From: Pseudomonadota bacterium
Lineage (GTDB): Bacteria; BMS3Abin14
Assembly (NCBI GenBank): GCA_003229755.1
Contig: QIFJ01000102.1
Span: 1-13,923, forward strand
Direction: 5' to 3'
Length of the DNA stretch: 13,923 nucleotides
The notes under the pieces were generated by a model. The model was given only the letters and a program-made list of their open reading frames with translations, made no database searches and was not told the DNA's origin. Shown here piece after piece: positions 1 through 5,881 of the stretch. How positions within the stretch are numbered: position 1 is the stretch's first letter; the number at the start of each line of letters is the position of its first letter. The position numbers and the translations under genes were made by a program.

Positions 1-45
1 CGCTTTGTTCCAGATACTTGATCTCCGGAAAAGAGCTAGTCTTAT

Positions 46-240
46 GGTTCATCTCCCAATTAGTTGCTGGGAATTCGGTATAGTATAATTTCAGGCCGGG
101 CTTTTGGGTGTAATCACTCGGCTTCGCAACCCCCTTTTAGCTTCGCTTCGTGATTCACTAAAACCCCGGCTAGATATAATTTATCCCATCCAGGATTCCG
201 GTAGAAGATCCTGAGCGAAGCTTAAGGGGGCTCTGAAGGT
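46..240 (-). repeat. Dispersed hairpin element, copy A
   Basis: First of four copies of one intergenic element (others near 4240-4402, 9647-9865, 10676-10907). Read on the minus strand it matches copy C: a degenerate left part, a long hairpin (95-170 here), and a right end with the tag CAACTAATTGGGAGATGAAC (46-65 on the plus strand). The hairpin arms begin GCCGGG and end CCCGGC, and the loop carries GAAGCGAAGC and GGGGGTTGCG. The left part (about 190-240) keeps only a diverged form of the first hairpin, with CCTGAGCGAAGC followed by AAGGGGG. No open reading frame of substance lies inside, so it looks like a non-autonomous or structural repeat rather than a gene. Bases 1-45 hold nothing I can identify. 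Confidence 0.85.
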
Positions 241-319
241 GAAGGAGCTTTTGGCGGATCCCATTCATAATATATTGACTACGGGTGAGGCGGCACCGGA
301 AAATAACGGCGTTGCGTTA

Positions 320-766
320 TCAAAGCATCGGCGGCTGTATGTTAACTTCACCCGGGTTGATGATCTTGTCTTTGTCGGAGTCGGAGCGCTGGATAGACCT
401 GCGCTTACCCTCGGGGATCTTCTTGAGTATCAATTCCACTTTCTGACGTCCGCCGCCGACTTCCACTGTCACGGTTTCGGTAACATACCCTATCCGGCCG
501 CCCTCTATCTTATACGTGCCTTTAGTAATGGCGCCCTTGTCCGATTCGAAATTTCCCTCAGTGTCAGCGGTTACCGAGTATGATGCCTCTTCAAGGCTGA
601 CTGAAGTGTTGATCATATTGACTACCGTGCCCTCGGGACTCTCGGTCGCGACGGGAGCCATGGTCTGGTCGATCAGACGAACCGAACCATATATTCCAGG
701 AGCACAGGCAGCAAGAGATATCACCGCAACTGTCAGTAATAGAGTAATTGCCGTCTTTGGAACCAT
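320..766 (-). CDS. Putative outer-membrane or periplasmic lipoprotein, carboxypeptidase-regulatory-like fold
   Basis: 148-residue protein. Residues 1-21 form a lipoprotein signal: a Lys near the start, a hydrophobic run, then a lipobox LAAC with Cys21, so the mature protein should be lipid-anchored in the envelope. Residues about 27-116 alternate short beta strands with turns (YGSVRLIDQ, GTVVNM, TADTEGNFESD, GTYKIEGGRIGYV, TVTVEVGGG), the pattern of carboxypeptidase-regulatory or transthyretin-like domains. The C-terminus (117-148) is charged and probably unstructured. GAGAGG lies a few bases before the ATG, which supports this start. It stands alone between repeat copy A and a repeat-filled gap. 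The exact function is unknown and the fold assignment is inference from strand pattern only. Confidence 0.75.
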   Translation of the reverse strand: MVPKTAITLLLTVAVISLAACAPGIYGSVRLIDQTMAPVATESPEGTVVNMINTSVSLEEASYSVTADTEGNFESDKGAITKGTYKIEGGRIGYVTETVTVEVGGGRQKVELILKKIPEGKRRSIQRSDSDKDKIINPGEVNIQPPML

Positions 767-977
767 AATTTGCCTCTCTTGTAAATAATGAAGGATGAAG
801 TTATCTGAGCAAGGATCACGAAGATTCTAATTTAACATTAATAACAACTTGCGGTGCAAATCATTGCTTTGGGAACCCCAATGGACGCATTGATGGAAGT
901 CTATCTGATTTTTCCTGTATTTGTAAAGAAGCCATGCTGCTACCACGTGATGGCAGTATGACTTCAGTTTCTAGTTT

Positions 978-1013
978 CCCTTCGACAGGCTCAGGGCCCG
1001 AGCTTGTCGAGGG
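978..1013. repeat. REP-like imperfect palindrome
   Basis: CCCTTCGACAGGCTC on the left faces GAGCTTGTCGAGGG on the right around a short GGGCC core, giving an imperfect stem of about 14 pairs. It sits between two runs of TTTCTAG heptads (967-976 and 1017-1031), as if inserted into or grown out of such an array. A decayed relative may be present at 11254-11290, where TTCGACTGGCTCACGGCC is followed by GAGCAGAGCC. Palindromes of this wording are common between bacterial genes; no transposase of the REP type is in the window. Confidence 0.7.
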
Positions 1014-1070
1014 CTTGTTTCTAGTTTCTAGTATGTACATTCAACATCCAAAATCCCTGATCGTAATGTG

Positions 1071-1119
1071 TGATGCGTAATGCGTAATTAGTGATTGGTG
1101 ACTAGTAATTTGTGATTAG
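1071..1119 (+). repeat. Degenerate 7-bp tandem array (seven units)
   Basis: Seven consecutive heptads in perfect register, every one starting with T and ending with G (for example TGATGCG and TAATGCG, later TGATTAG), consensus TRAYKNG. Each unit contains a TGA or TAA, and some also TAG. Because 7 is not a multiple of 3, successive units put stop codons in successive reading frames. The array is flanked by sequence of a similar style, including TCTAATT-type units at 1141-1168. Same period as the arrays listed elsewhere, different consensus. Confidence 0.85.
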
Positions 1120-1195
1120 TGTAAAAAAGCCGATTTAATATCTAATTTCTAATGTTCTGAACTGTCTGTGGTGAAAAAGTTATGATAACCCGTAA

Positions 1196-1221
1196 GAGCG
1201 CCTCCCGTTCAGGAGGCGCTC
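1196..1221 (-). terminator. Stem-loop downstream of SH3 gene, probable terminator
   Basis: Perfect 10-bp stem GAGCGCCTCC / GGAGGCGCTC with a 6-base loop, about 24 bases past the stop codon of the SH3 gene on the minus strand. The pyrimidine-rich tail CTTTCTCTTT follows on the plus-strand side, whereas on the minus strand only CTTACGGG follows, with a T-run further on. Position favours terminating the minus-strand gene; the tail would suit plus-strand reading, so it may act in both directions. Confidence 0.65.
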
Positions 1222-1244
1222 CTTTCTCTTTCAAAGTGAATTTC

Positions 1245-1817
1245 CTAGCTGTCGTTGTTCATGAGGAGAGTTTCGGCTCTTTGCTGCTTCGGGTCGACTG
1301 GCGCCCTTTTCATCCTCAGGGAGAAAAAGACAACGATCATGGCGATGATGAAGTAAAGCGCGTATCCTCTCATCTCATACCGATATATAAGAGTTTTGGC
1401 GGTAGAAGTGTTAATTAACGAGGAGGCTATCCATCCCGACATTCTGCCATCAGTTGACCGGATCCTGGTCCACTTGCCGCTGGAACTAACGATATTGTAC
1501 CGGTCCCCGGAGTGAGCTCTAGTGACGATACCCGAATTTGTGGTGGGGCCCTGACGGACGTTAACCGTATTCCTTGTAACTGTACCCACCTGACCGCTGT
1601 TGATCGCGATGTGCGAGGCGTCAAAAATCATAAGGCCTGCACTGGCGACGGCAGCTCCAAATGCCAGGACAGCCAGGATCTTGCCCCAGAAGGAAAGTGT
1701 GGAAAGAGGTGAGATCAGCTGGTCCGATCTCTTCTTGGCATACCTTCCTGCTATTGAGCCCATTGCCTGGGCGCCCTTTGCGACTTCTTTTTTCTGTACA
1801 ACTGTTAGATCACCCAT
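1245..1817 (-). CDS. Membrane protein with bacterial SH3 domain and two transmembrane helices
   Basis: 190-residue protein starting MGDLTVV. The frame stays open upstream to 1937, but AAGGAG with ideal spacing before 1817 fixes this start. Residues 1-42 are a cytosolic-looking, Lys-rich segment; 43-65 (FWGKILAVLAFGAAVASAG...) is a transmembrane helix; 78-137 is an SH3_3-type domain with the hallmark VNVRQGPTTNSGIVTRAHSGD, GKWTRIR and SGWIASSLI; 151-168 is a second helix (GYALYFIIAMIVVFFSL); the short tail is charged. Both termini are predicted inside with the SH3 domain outside, where such domains commonly bind peptidoglycan or proteins. It is monocistronic, followed by a stem-loop. An envelope-sensing or cell-wall-binding role is inference; the domain call is firm. 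Confidence 0.85.
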   Translation of the reverse strand: MGDLTVVQKKEVAKGAQAMGSIAGRYAKKRSDQLISPLSTLSFWGKILAVLAFGAAVASAGLMIFDASHIAINSGQVGTVTRNTVNVRQGPTTNSGIVTRAHSGDRYNIVSSSGKWTRIRSTDGRMSGWIASSLINTSTAKTLIYRYEMRGYALYFIIAMIVVFFSLRMKRAPVDPKQQRAETLLMNNDS

Positions 1818-1985
1818 GATCTTCTCCTTTTCTGAAATTGGATTAATAGTGGATTTTGGAGATACACAAAGCAAGGGTAGTGCCAAAAAGCCTGAATTGA
1901 TGTAAGTATGTGTTAATAAAAGGGTTACGGTCAGCATGCTGTGAAATACAAGTGCTTTTCAGGTGTAGGAATATTGAACAGGTGT

Positions 1986-2030
1986 CCAGTAATGAAACGC
2001 TTCGGATTTTCCGAAGCGTTTCATTACTGG
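1986..2030. repeat. Perfect 20-21 bp inverted repeat (hairpin)
   Basis: The 20-base arm at 1986-2005 (CCAGTAATGAAACGCTTCGG) is exactly complementary to 2011-2030; A2006 and T2010 can add a 21st pair, leaving a TTT loop. It lies between the divergently placed SH3 gene and four-helix-bundle gene, and the polypurine heptads start at the very next base. It lacks a following T-tract, so a simple terminator is unlikely. A cruciform or a transposon/recombination end is possible. Confidence 0.9.
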
Positions 2031-2230
2031 TAGGGAAGAGGAAAGAGGAAAAAGGGAGGAGGGTGGGGTAATGCAGGGGAGAGGGAGAAGGAAAGAGGGA
2101 AGAGGGGGGTAATGCAGGGGAGAGGGAGAAGGAAAGAGGGAAGAGGGTGGGGTAATGCAGGGGAGAGGGAGAAGGAAAAAGGGAAGAGGGGGGTAATGCA
2201 GGGGAGAGGGAGAAGGAAAAAGGGAAGAGG
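2031..2230 (+). repeat. Polypurine minisatellite, 41-43 bp units made of heptads
   Basis: The word TAATGCAG recurs at 2069, 2110, 2153 and 2194, giving units of 41, 43 and 41 bp. Between these words the strand is almost pure A/G. Within each unit the sequence divides into heptads (GGGGAGA, GGGAGAA, GGAAAGA, GGGAAGA, then a G-run and AATGCA), so the unit is six heptads with one base lost or gained. A leading stretch 2031-2068 is a diverged unit, also in heptads. Long mirror-like purine tracts can form triplex DNA. Minus-strand open frames through it give Ser/Pro/Leu repeats and are not genes. Confidence 0.9.
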
Positions 2231-2262
2231 GTTGCTGGCACTGCAATTGCAAATATTACCCC

Positions 2263-2631
2263 ATGGATAAAAATACTAAGATTCGGGGATTTCAGGACCT
2301 CATTGTCTGGCAAAAATCACTGAGACTCGCAGAGGATGTATACAAGGCAACGAAGAGCAGACCTTTTGCATCAGATTATGGATTACGTGATCAGATTCGG
2401 AAAGCAGCCGTTTCAATTATGTCTAATATTGCCGAGGGTCACGGTCGATTCACTAAAAAGGATTATATTCGGTTCCTTTCTATAGCCAACGGTTCAACAA
2501 ACGAGGTAAGAGCCCAACTTCTCCTGGCAGAAAGACTGGAATACATCGATCACAGCACAACAAATAGACTTTTGGATCTGAGCTTTGAGATCACCAAAAT
2601 GATCAAGGTTTTAAGTCATAGATTGAAATAA
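2263..2631 (+). CDS. Four-helix-bundle protein, 23S rRNA intervening-sequence (IVP/S23) family
   Basis: 122 residues, full length for the family (about 115-125). Family hallmarks are clear: FQDLIVWQKSLRLAEDVY in helix 1, LRDQIRKAAVSIMSNIAEGHGR in helix 2, KKDYIRFLSIANGSTNEVRAQL in helix 3 and a last helix FEITKMIKVLSHRL. The family is named after proteins encoded in insertions of 23S rRNA genes, but this copy is free-standing. The accessory protein Avd of diversity-generating retroelements shares the fold; no reverse transcriptase is visible here. No obvious Shine-Dalgarno precedes the ATG; ATTACCCC lies there instead, the complement of the GGGGTAAT word of the neighbouring minisatellite. A heptad array begins at its stop codon. 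The molecular role is unknown; nucleic-acid binding is a family-based guess. Confidence 0.9.
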   Translation: MDKNTKIRGFQDLIVWQKSLRLAEDVYKATKSRPFASDYGLRDQIRKAAVSIMSNIAEGHGRFTKKDYIRFLSIANGSTNEVRAQLLLAERLEYIDHSTTNRLLDLSFEITKMIKVLSHRLK

Positions 2632-2677
2632 TTACCTTCCCCCTCCCTACTCCCAGGTACCCAAAGCAGGTAATTTT
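2629..2677 (+). repeat. Heptad array starting at the four-helix-bundle stop codon
   Basis: Seven in-register 7-base units start with the stop codon itself (TAATTAC, then CTTCCCC, CTCCCTA and so on) and end with TAATTTT. The central units are pyrimidine-rich, so this side of the gene is roughly the complement of the polypurine tract on its other side (GGTAGGGA there, TCCCTAC here). The gene is thus enclosed by loosely inverted flanks. Confidence 0.65.
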
Positions 2678-2733
2678 TCGGATTAGAAGTGAACCTGCTG
2701 GAGAAAGAACCGGGAATGAATTAGAATCGAAGC

Positions 2734-4011
2734 ATGTCAAAACGCATCGTCCTGACGACTTTCGGCTCTTTCGGGGACATCAACCCCTACCTCGCCATTG
2801 CCCTGGGTCTGAAGGAGAGGGGACACAGGCCGGTTCTGGCCACTTCCGAGTTCTACCGCCACACGATAGAAAGTATGGGTGTCGAATTTCATCCTGTCCG
2901 CCCGGATATTGACCTTGAGGACATTGACGCGATCAGGCAGATCATGCGTGAGTGGAAGGGCCCCCAGTTCCTGTTACGTGAATATATGCTGCCGCACCTG
3001 CGTGAGTCCTACAGCGACCTTCTGGAGGTGGCCATGGAGGCGGATCTCATCCTGACCCACCCACTTACCTATGCCGGACCCATCATTGCCGAAAAATATG
3101 ACATCCCATGGGCTTCAGCGGTAATTGCCCCAATAAGTCTTTTTTCCGCCTACGATCCGCCTGTATTTGCCGGAGCACCATGGATGACGAGCTTTGCCCG
3201 CCGTGGTCCTGCGGCCGGGAGGATAGTCCTTGCCCTTTCGAGGTTCTATACGAAAAACTGGATGAAACCGGTCTACAAATTTCGCAGGGAGTTGGGCATG
3301 GTCAGGGGGCAGAATCCCATCTTCGAAGGGCAGTACTCTCCCTATATGGTGCTGGCCCTTTTCCCCGGGATCCTGGCAGAACCCCAACCGGACTGGCCCC
3401 CTAACACCGTTGTATGCGGTTACCCATTTCTTGAGCAGATTCATGATGAGTGGAGGATGTCGGAGGGTCTCCATCAGTTCCTTGAGGATGGACCGCCACC
3501 GGTAGTATTTACACTGGGTTCTTCTGCTGTTGTTGAGGCCGGAGCTTTCTACACCGTGAGTCTCGAAGTGGCCAGGTCCATTGGAGTGAGAGCTGTACTC
3601 CTGACCGGGCCTGTGAAGGAGAATGTGCCCCAAAAACCACCTTCCGGTGATGTCTTTGTCTGCCAGTTTGCTCCCTACTCCGCGCTCTTTCCCGGATGCA
3701 GGGCAGTTGTCAGTTCCGCGGGCATGGGTACTATTAGTGAGGGCCTGCGGGCAGGCAGACCCATGCTTCTTGTCACATACAGCCACGACCAGCCGGACAA
3801 CGCTGATCATGTGCGCAAATTGGGAATATCTGAATATATTAACCGCAGGATCTACAGCCCGGAAATGGCCGTTCCCCTCCTGAAAAAGCTCCTTGCCGAA
3901 GGGGTCAGAGCAAAAGCTGAGGAGATCGGCATGAGGGTCAGTAGTGAGATTGGAGTAGCGAATGCGTGTGATGCTCTTGAGAAGCTCCTATCCGCCAAGA
4001 GGGCAAAATAG
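2734..4011 (+). CDS. Glycosyltransferase family 1 (UGT-like, GT-B fold)
   Basis: 425 residues, normal length for bacterial UDP-glycosyltransferase-like enzymes. The N-terminal domain opens with IVLTTFGSFGDINPYLAIALGLKERGHRPVLAT (residues 4-36), the acceptor-side Rossmann start typical of sterol or lipid and natural-product glucosyltransferases. The C-terminal domain has PPVVFTLGSSAV (about 254-265) and the nucleotide-sugar-binding stretch VSSAGMGTISEGLRAGRPML followed by HDQPDNA (about 326-357). The usual His-Gly-Gly of that stretch is Ser-Ser-Ala-Gly (327-330), so diphosphate contact may differ. Asp352-Gln353, which bind the sugar, are present. It probably glycosylates a lipid or small hydrophobic acceptor in the cytoplasm or at the membrane; donor and acceptor cannot be read. 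Single gene, weak ribosome site (GGAGAAAG is far upstream). Confidence 0.88.
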   Translation: MSKRIVLTTFGSFGDINPYLAIALGLKERGHRPVLATSEFYRHTIESMGVEFHPVRPDIDLEDIDAIRQIMREWKGPQFLLREYMLPHLRESYSDLLEVAMEADLILTHPLTYAGPIIAEKYDIPWASAVIAPISLFSAYDPPVFAGAPWMTSFARRGPAAGRIVLALSRFYTKNWMKPVYKFRRELGMVRGQNPIFEGQYSPYMVLALFPGILAEPQPDWPPNTVVCGYPFLEQIHDEWRMSEGLHQFLEDGPPPVVFTLGSSAVVEAGAFYTVSLEVARSIGVRAVLLTGPVKENVPQKPPSGDVFVCQFAPYSALFPGCRAVVSSAGMGTISEGLRAGRPMLLVTYSHDQPDNADHVRKLGISEYINRRIYSPEMAVPLLKKLLAEGVRAKAEEIGMRVSSEIGVANACDALEKLLSAKRAK

Positions 4012-4044
4012 GCAAGAGGCAGAAGGCAAGAGGCAGAAGGCTGG
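4010..4044 (+). repeat. Heptad array beginning in the glycosyltransferase stop codon
   Basis: Five units in register: AGGCAAG and AGGCAGA alternate twice, then AGGCTGG. The first unit uses the last two bases of the TAG stop. This is the cleanest array in the window. Confidence 0.9.
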
Positions 4045-4048
4045 AGAG

Positions 4049-4082
4049 CCACGCTTATGCGTTGAGTTCCAGGTTCCAGGTG
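4049..4082. repeat. CCACGC mini-hairpin with trailing GTTCCAG heptads, copy 1
   Basis: CCACGC, loop TTAT, GCGTTG (one mismatch), followed by GAGTTCCAGGTTCCAGGT. The same 34-base element recurs at 5807-5840, and the bare hairpin at 9958-9973 and 11618-11632. Confidence 0.75.
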
Positions 4083-4087
4083 TTTAT

Positions 4088-4241
4088 CGTGACGCGTGAT
4101 GCGTAAAAAACAGGCTATTGGCTATAGGCTGCAGGCTATAGGTTTTACAAAACTATCAACTAACAATTAATAACTCTATTCTCCAATGTTCTAATGTCTA
4201 ATGCTCTAAACCCAATCTCCAATTTCGAATCTCCAATTTTG
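4088..4241 (+). repeat. Three adjoining heptad arrays (CGTGATG, AGGCTAT and AATCTCC types)
   Basis: CGTGACG, CGTGATG and CGTAAAA occupy 4088-4108. Five AGGCTAT-type units occupy 4112-4146. Thirteen units, mostly beginning AA (such as AACTATC, AATGTCT, AATCTCC twice), run without a frame slip over 4151-4241. The last array runs directly into the truncated left edge of repeat copy B. No gene is visible in 4012-4497; this, the mini-hairpin and copy B account for nearly all of it. Confidence 0.85.
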
Positions 4242-4402
4242 CTTCAGGGCCTTTTAACGGAACCTGGATAGCTCAATTATATCAAGCCGGTGTTTTGGTG
4301 AATCACGAAGCGAAGCTAAAAGGGGGTTGCGCAGCCGAGTGATTACACCAGAAATCCGGCCATATGAATAGAAATCTCACCAACTAATTGGGAGATGAAC
4401 CC
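4240..4402 (+). repeat. Dispersed hairpin element, copy B (5'-truncated)
   Basis: Starts abruptly at GCTTCAGGGCC where the heptad array ends, matching copy C from that point (CTTTTAACGGAACCTGGATA is shared). The main hairpin spans 4286-4360 with loop GAAGCGAAGCTAAAAGGGGG, in the same orientation as copies A and C, and the terminal tag CCAACTAATTGGGAGATGAA ends at about 4402. The first hairpin of the element is missing on its left. Confidence 0.85.
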
Positions 4403-4497
4403 TAATTTCTAATCCTCTAATGATCTATGCAAATTCGGCCCGTATTTTGCAATGTATCTTAGTGACCGGAGACGTTTCCCAAAGGGAGGATTCAGAA

Positions 4498-4728
4498 ATG
4501 AAATACGACATGGACAAGGTGGATGAGATGACACTGGCGCTCCTGAAGTTGACTTCTTTTTCAGATGAGAAGGAGACCCGGACGTGGAAGAACCACCAGT
4601 GGGAATCTATGGACCGGCTGCATGAGAAAGGCTACATCTCCGATCCGAAGGGGAAGACCAGGTCTGTAGCCTTTACTGAGGAAGGTAGAAAGCAGTCAGA
4701 GGAGTTATTCAAGCGGCATTTCGGGTAG
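4498..4728 (+). CDS. DUF6429-like small protein
   Basis: 76 residues from MKYDMDKVDEMTLALL; the frame is open from 4420, but AGGGAGGA eight to nine bases before 4498 sets this start. The pattern (Met/Asp-rich start, LxxLTSFSDEKETRTWKNHQWESMDRLHEKGYISDPKGKTRSVAFTEEGRKQSEELFKRHF) matches what I know of DUF6429: a compact helical protein with an HEKGYISDP turn and a TEEG helix, resembling a winged-helix half. Function is unknown. It is cytosolic, with no signal or membrane segment. It lies between repeat copy B and the DUF116-like gene, 223 bases upstream of the latter, so an operon is doubtful. Confidence 0.8.
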   Translation: MKYDMDKVDEMTLALLKLTSFSDEKETRTWKNHQWESMDRLHEKGYISDPKGKTRSVAFTEEGRKQSEELFKRHFG

Positions 4729-4951
4729 CCTGGAATAAACCACAGGGTCATAAATTCAGGGCTGTCGAAGTCCGAGGTCGAAGTATCTTAACTGGTTACA
4801 TAAGCTTTTCTGTCCCTTCGACTACGCACTCCCTCTACGCACTGCTTTATGGCTCTGTGGTGAAAGACAATTCATGGTTGCATATGGCCCGTGCGGGGTT
4901 ACGTTTAAAGCGAGGGGGAGCCTTCGCCTTTTTTATGGAGAACAGCTTTTT
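4729..4951. other. Intergenic spacer with decayed repeats
   Basis: Contains GTCGAAG/TCCGAGG/TCGAAGT heptad-like units near 4764-4784 and a 13-base direct repeat CTACGCACT near 4822 and 4835. No gene, promoter or terminator is clear. The reading frame of the next gene extends back to 4874, but without a ribosome site. Confidence 0.5.
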
Positions 4952-5725
4952 ATGAGAGGTAAAACGTACACCCTTGGAGGTCCATCCGGAAGTTCAGTTG
5001 AATATTTCCAGCTTATCCGGAATATTGCGGACCGGTACCTCGAAGAGTATCAGGACGAGGATAGCCTTCTCGCTCTTCTAAGAGATAGTGGCAGCAGAAG
5101 ATCACTTTTCCGGAGGCTTTTCGGGAGCGATAATGATCATAAGGATCTTTCGGAGTCTTTATCAGAATACCTGTCAAAATATACTAACGATACCGCGGAA
5201 CACCTGAGGGACCTTTCAATTACGGACAGATTCGATTCAATAATCGCTACAAAGGAGGAGGAATATCACCTGAACATGCTGGAGATAGAGGTTGCAAACA
5301 GGGTGAACAGGGGTCCTTTCCGGGAAAGTGAGTACAAAATGGCCCTCATGGCCCACTGTTTGAGGGATTTCAGGGACTATTGCAGATCCGAGCCCGGTGA
5401 AATCGAATATCTTTGCAGACACTGTGAAAAGGAGTGTTTTGTTCATACAGGAAGCATGATGCTGGAAAAGTACGGTATCAAATCCTATATTTCGGCCACT
5501 ATGGATCACAAAAAACTTTTTTCCGGACTGAAAAAGCAACATCCAGGTCTGGGGGCACTTGGTATTGCCTGTATTCCCCAGCTGGTGCAGGGAATGAGGC
5601 TTTGTGGCATGCTTGATATACCTGCTTTGGGTGTTCCGCTGGATGTAAACAGGTGCGCGATCTGGCTTGGCTGGACGGGCGTGGCCTGGTTCAATTTAGA
5701 GGAACTGGAAACATTACTCAGTTGA
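4952..5725 (+). CDS. DUF116-like cysteine-containing protein
   Basis: 257 residues from MRGKTYTLGGPSGSS; GGAG at 4936-4939 gives a slightly long spacer, and an upstream ATG at 4874 (283 residues) has no visible ribosome site. The N-terminal half is helical and charged. The C-terminal half carries Cys155-x2-Cys158-x3-Cys162 (CRHCEKEC), then a segment predicted alpha/beta with GALGIACIPQLVQGMRLCGMLDIPALGVPLDVNRC, which fits DUF116 proteins, where a conserved Cys cluster may bind a metal or iron-sulfur centre. Soluble. The reaction is unknown. Oddly, its last coding bases are one arm of a 22-bp perfect inverted repeat whose other arm lies just past the stop. DUF116 assignment is from memory of the motif and not certain. 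Confidence 0.75.
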   Translation: MRGKTYTLGGPSGSSVEYFQLIRNIADRYLEEYQDEDSLLALLRDSGSRRSLFRRLFGSDNDHKDLSESLSEYLSKYTNDTAEHLRDLSITDRFDSIIATKEEEYHLNMLEIEVANRVNRGPFRESEYKMALMAHCLRDFRDYCRSEPGEIEYLCRHCEKECFVHTGSMMLEKYGIKSYISATMDHKKLFSGLKKQHPGLGALGIACIPQLVQGMRLCGMLDIPALGVPLDVNRCAIWLGWTGVAWFNLEELETLLS

Positions 5726-5754
5726 GGTTTCAGTTTCCAGTTCCTCTAAATTGA
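5691..5754. repeat. Perfect 22-bp inverted repeat spanning the end of the DUF116-like gene
   Basis: 5691-5712 (codons for the FNLEELET segment) is exactly complementary to 5733-5754; the 20-base loop holds the last codons and the TGA stop. The downstream arm also falls into heptads from the stop codon on (GGTTTCA, GTTTCCA, GTTCCTC, from 5726). No T-tract follows. It may limit transcription or protect the mRNA end, or be a scar of template switching. Confidence 0.92.
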
Positions 5755-5806
5755 GTCTAAGTGCGTAGTCGAAGTCGAAGTAGGCCACGCCCAGGACCCA
5801 AGTATG

Positions 5807-5840
5807 CCACGCCTATGCGTGGAGTTTCAGGTTCCAAGTA
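5807..5840. repeat. CCACGC mini-hairpin, copy 2
   Basis: CCACGC, loop CTAT, GCGTGG (perfect 6-bp stem), then AGTTTCAGGTTCCAAGT, the same trailer as at 4049-4082 with four substitutions. Lies in the short gap between the converging DUF116-like and DRR-repeat genes. Confidence 0.8.
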
Positions 5841-5881
5841 TGCTGATCCAAGATCCATTCTCAAAAGACGCTTTCAGGCGG

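Larger units (their letters stand above)
767..1195. other. Gene-free gap with hairpin repeat and heptad arrays
   Basis: No credible gene lies in this stretch. Bases 767-960 contain the 5' side of the lipoprotein gene and otherwise unremarkable sequence. From about 963 the DNA is repetitive: TTTCTAG-type heptads on both sides of a REP-like hairpin (978-1013), then a seven-unit heptad array (1071-1119), then a shorter run based on TCTAATT (1141-1168). A short open frame starting at 1182 runs through the terminator hairpin and antisense to the SH3 gene; I do not regard it as coding. Confidence 0.7.

Noticed and set aside
1196..1221. Toxin-antitoxin or small RNA at the GC-rich hairpin
   Set aside because: Position and shape are adequately explained as a terminator-like stem-loop past the SH3 gene; no promoter or second structure supports an RNA gene.
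1843..2313. 156-residue minus-strand frame with Ser/Pro/Leu/Tyr repeats (SPSPLHYP)
   Set aside because: Product of the polypurine minisatellite read on the complementary strand; no ribosome site, and it overlaps the start of the four-helix-bundle gene.
2263..2631. Diversity-generating retroelement accessory gene (Avd)
   Set aside because: Shares the four-helix fold, but there is no reverse transcriptase, template repeat or variable repeat in the window, and the IVP signature fits better.
3115..3810. 231-residue minus-strand frame inside the glycosyltransferase
   Set aside because: Shadow of a well-supported coding gene; no ribosome site or recognisable motif.
4088..4241. CRISPR array
   Set aside because: The 7-bp periodic repeats have no spacer-repeat layout, units are far too short and no cas gene is present.
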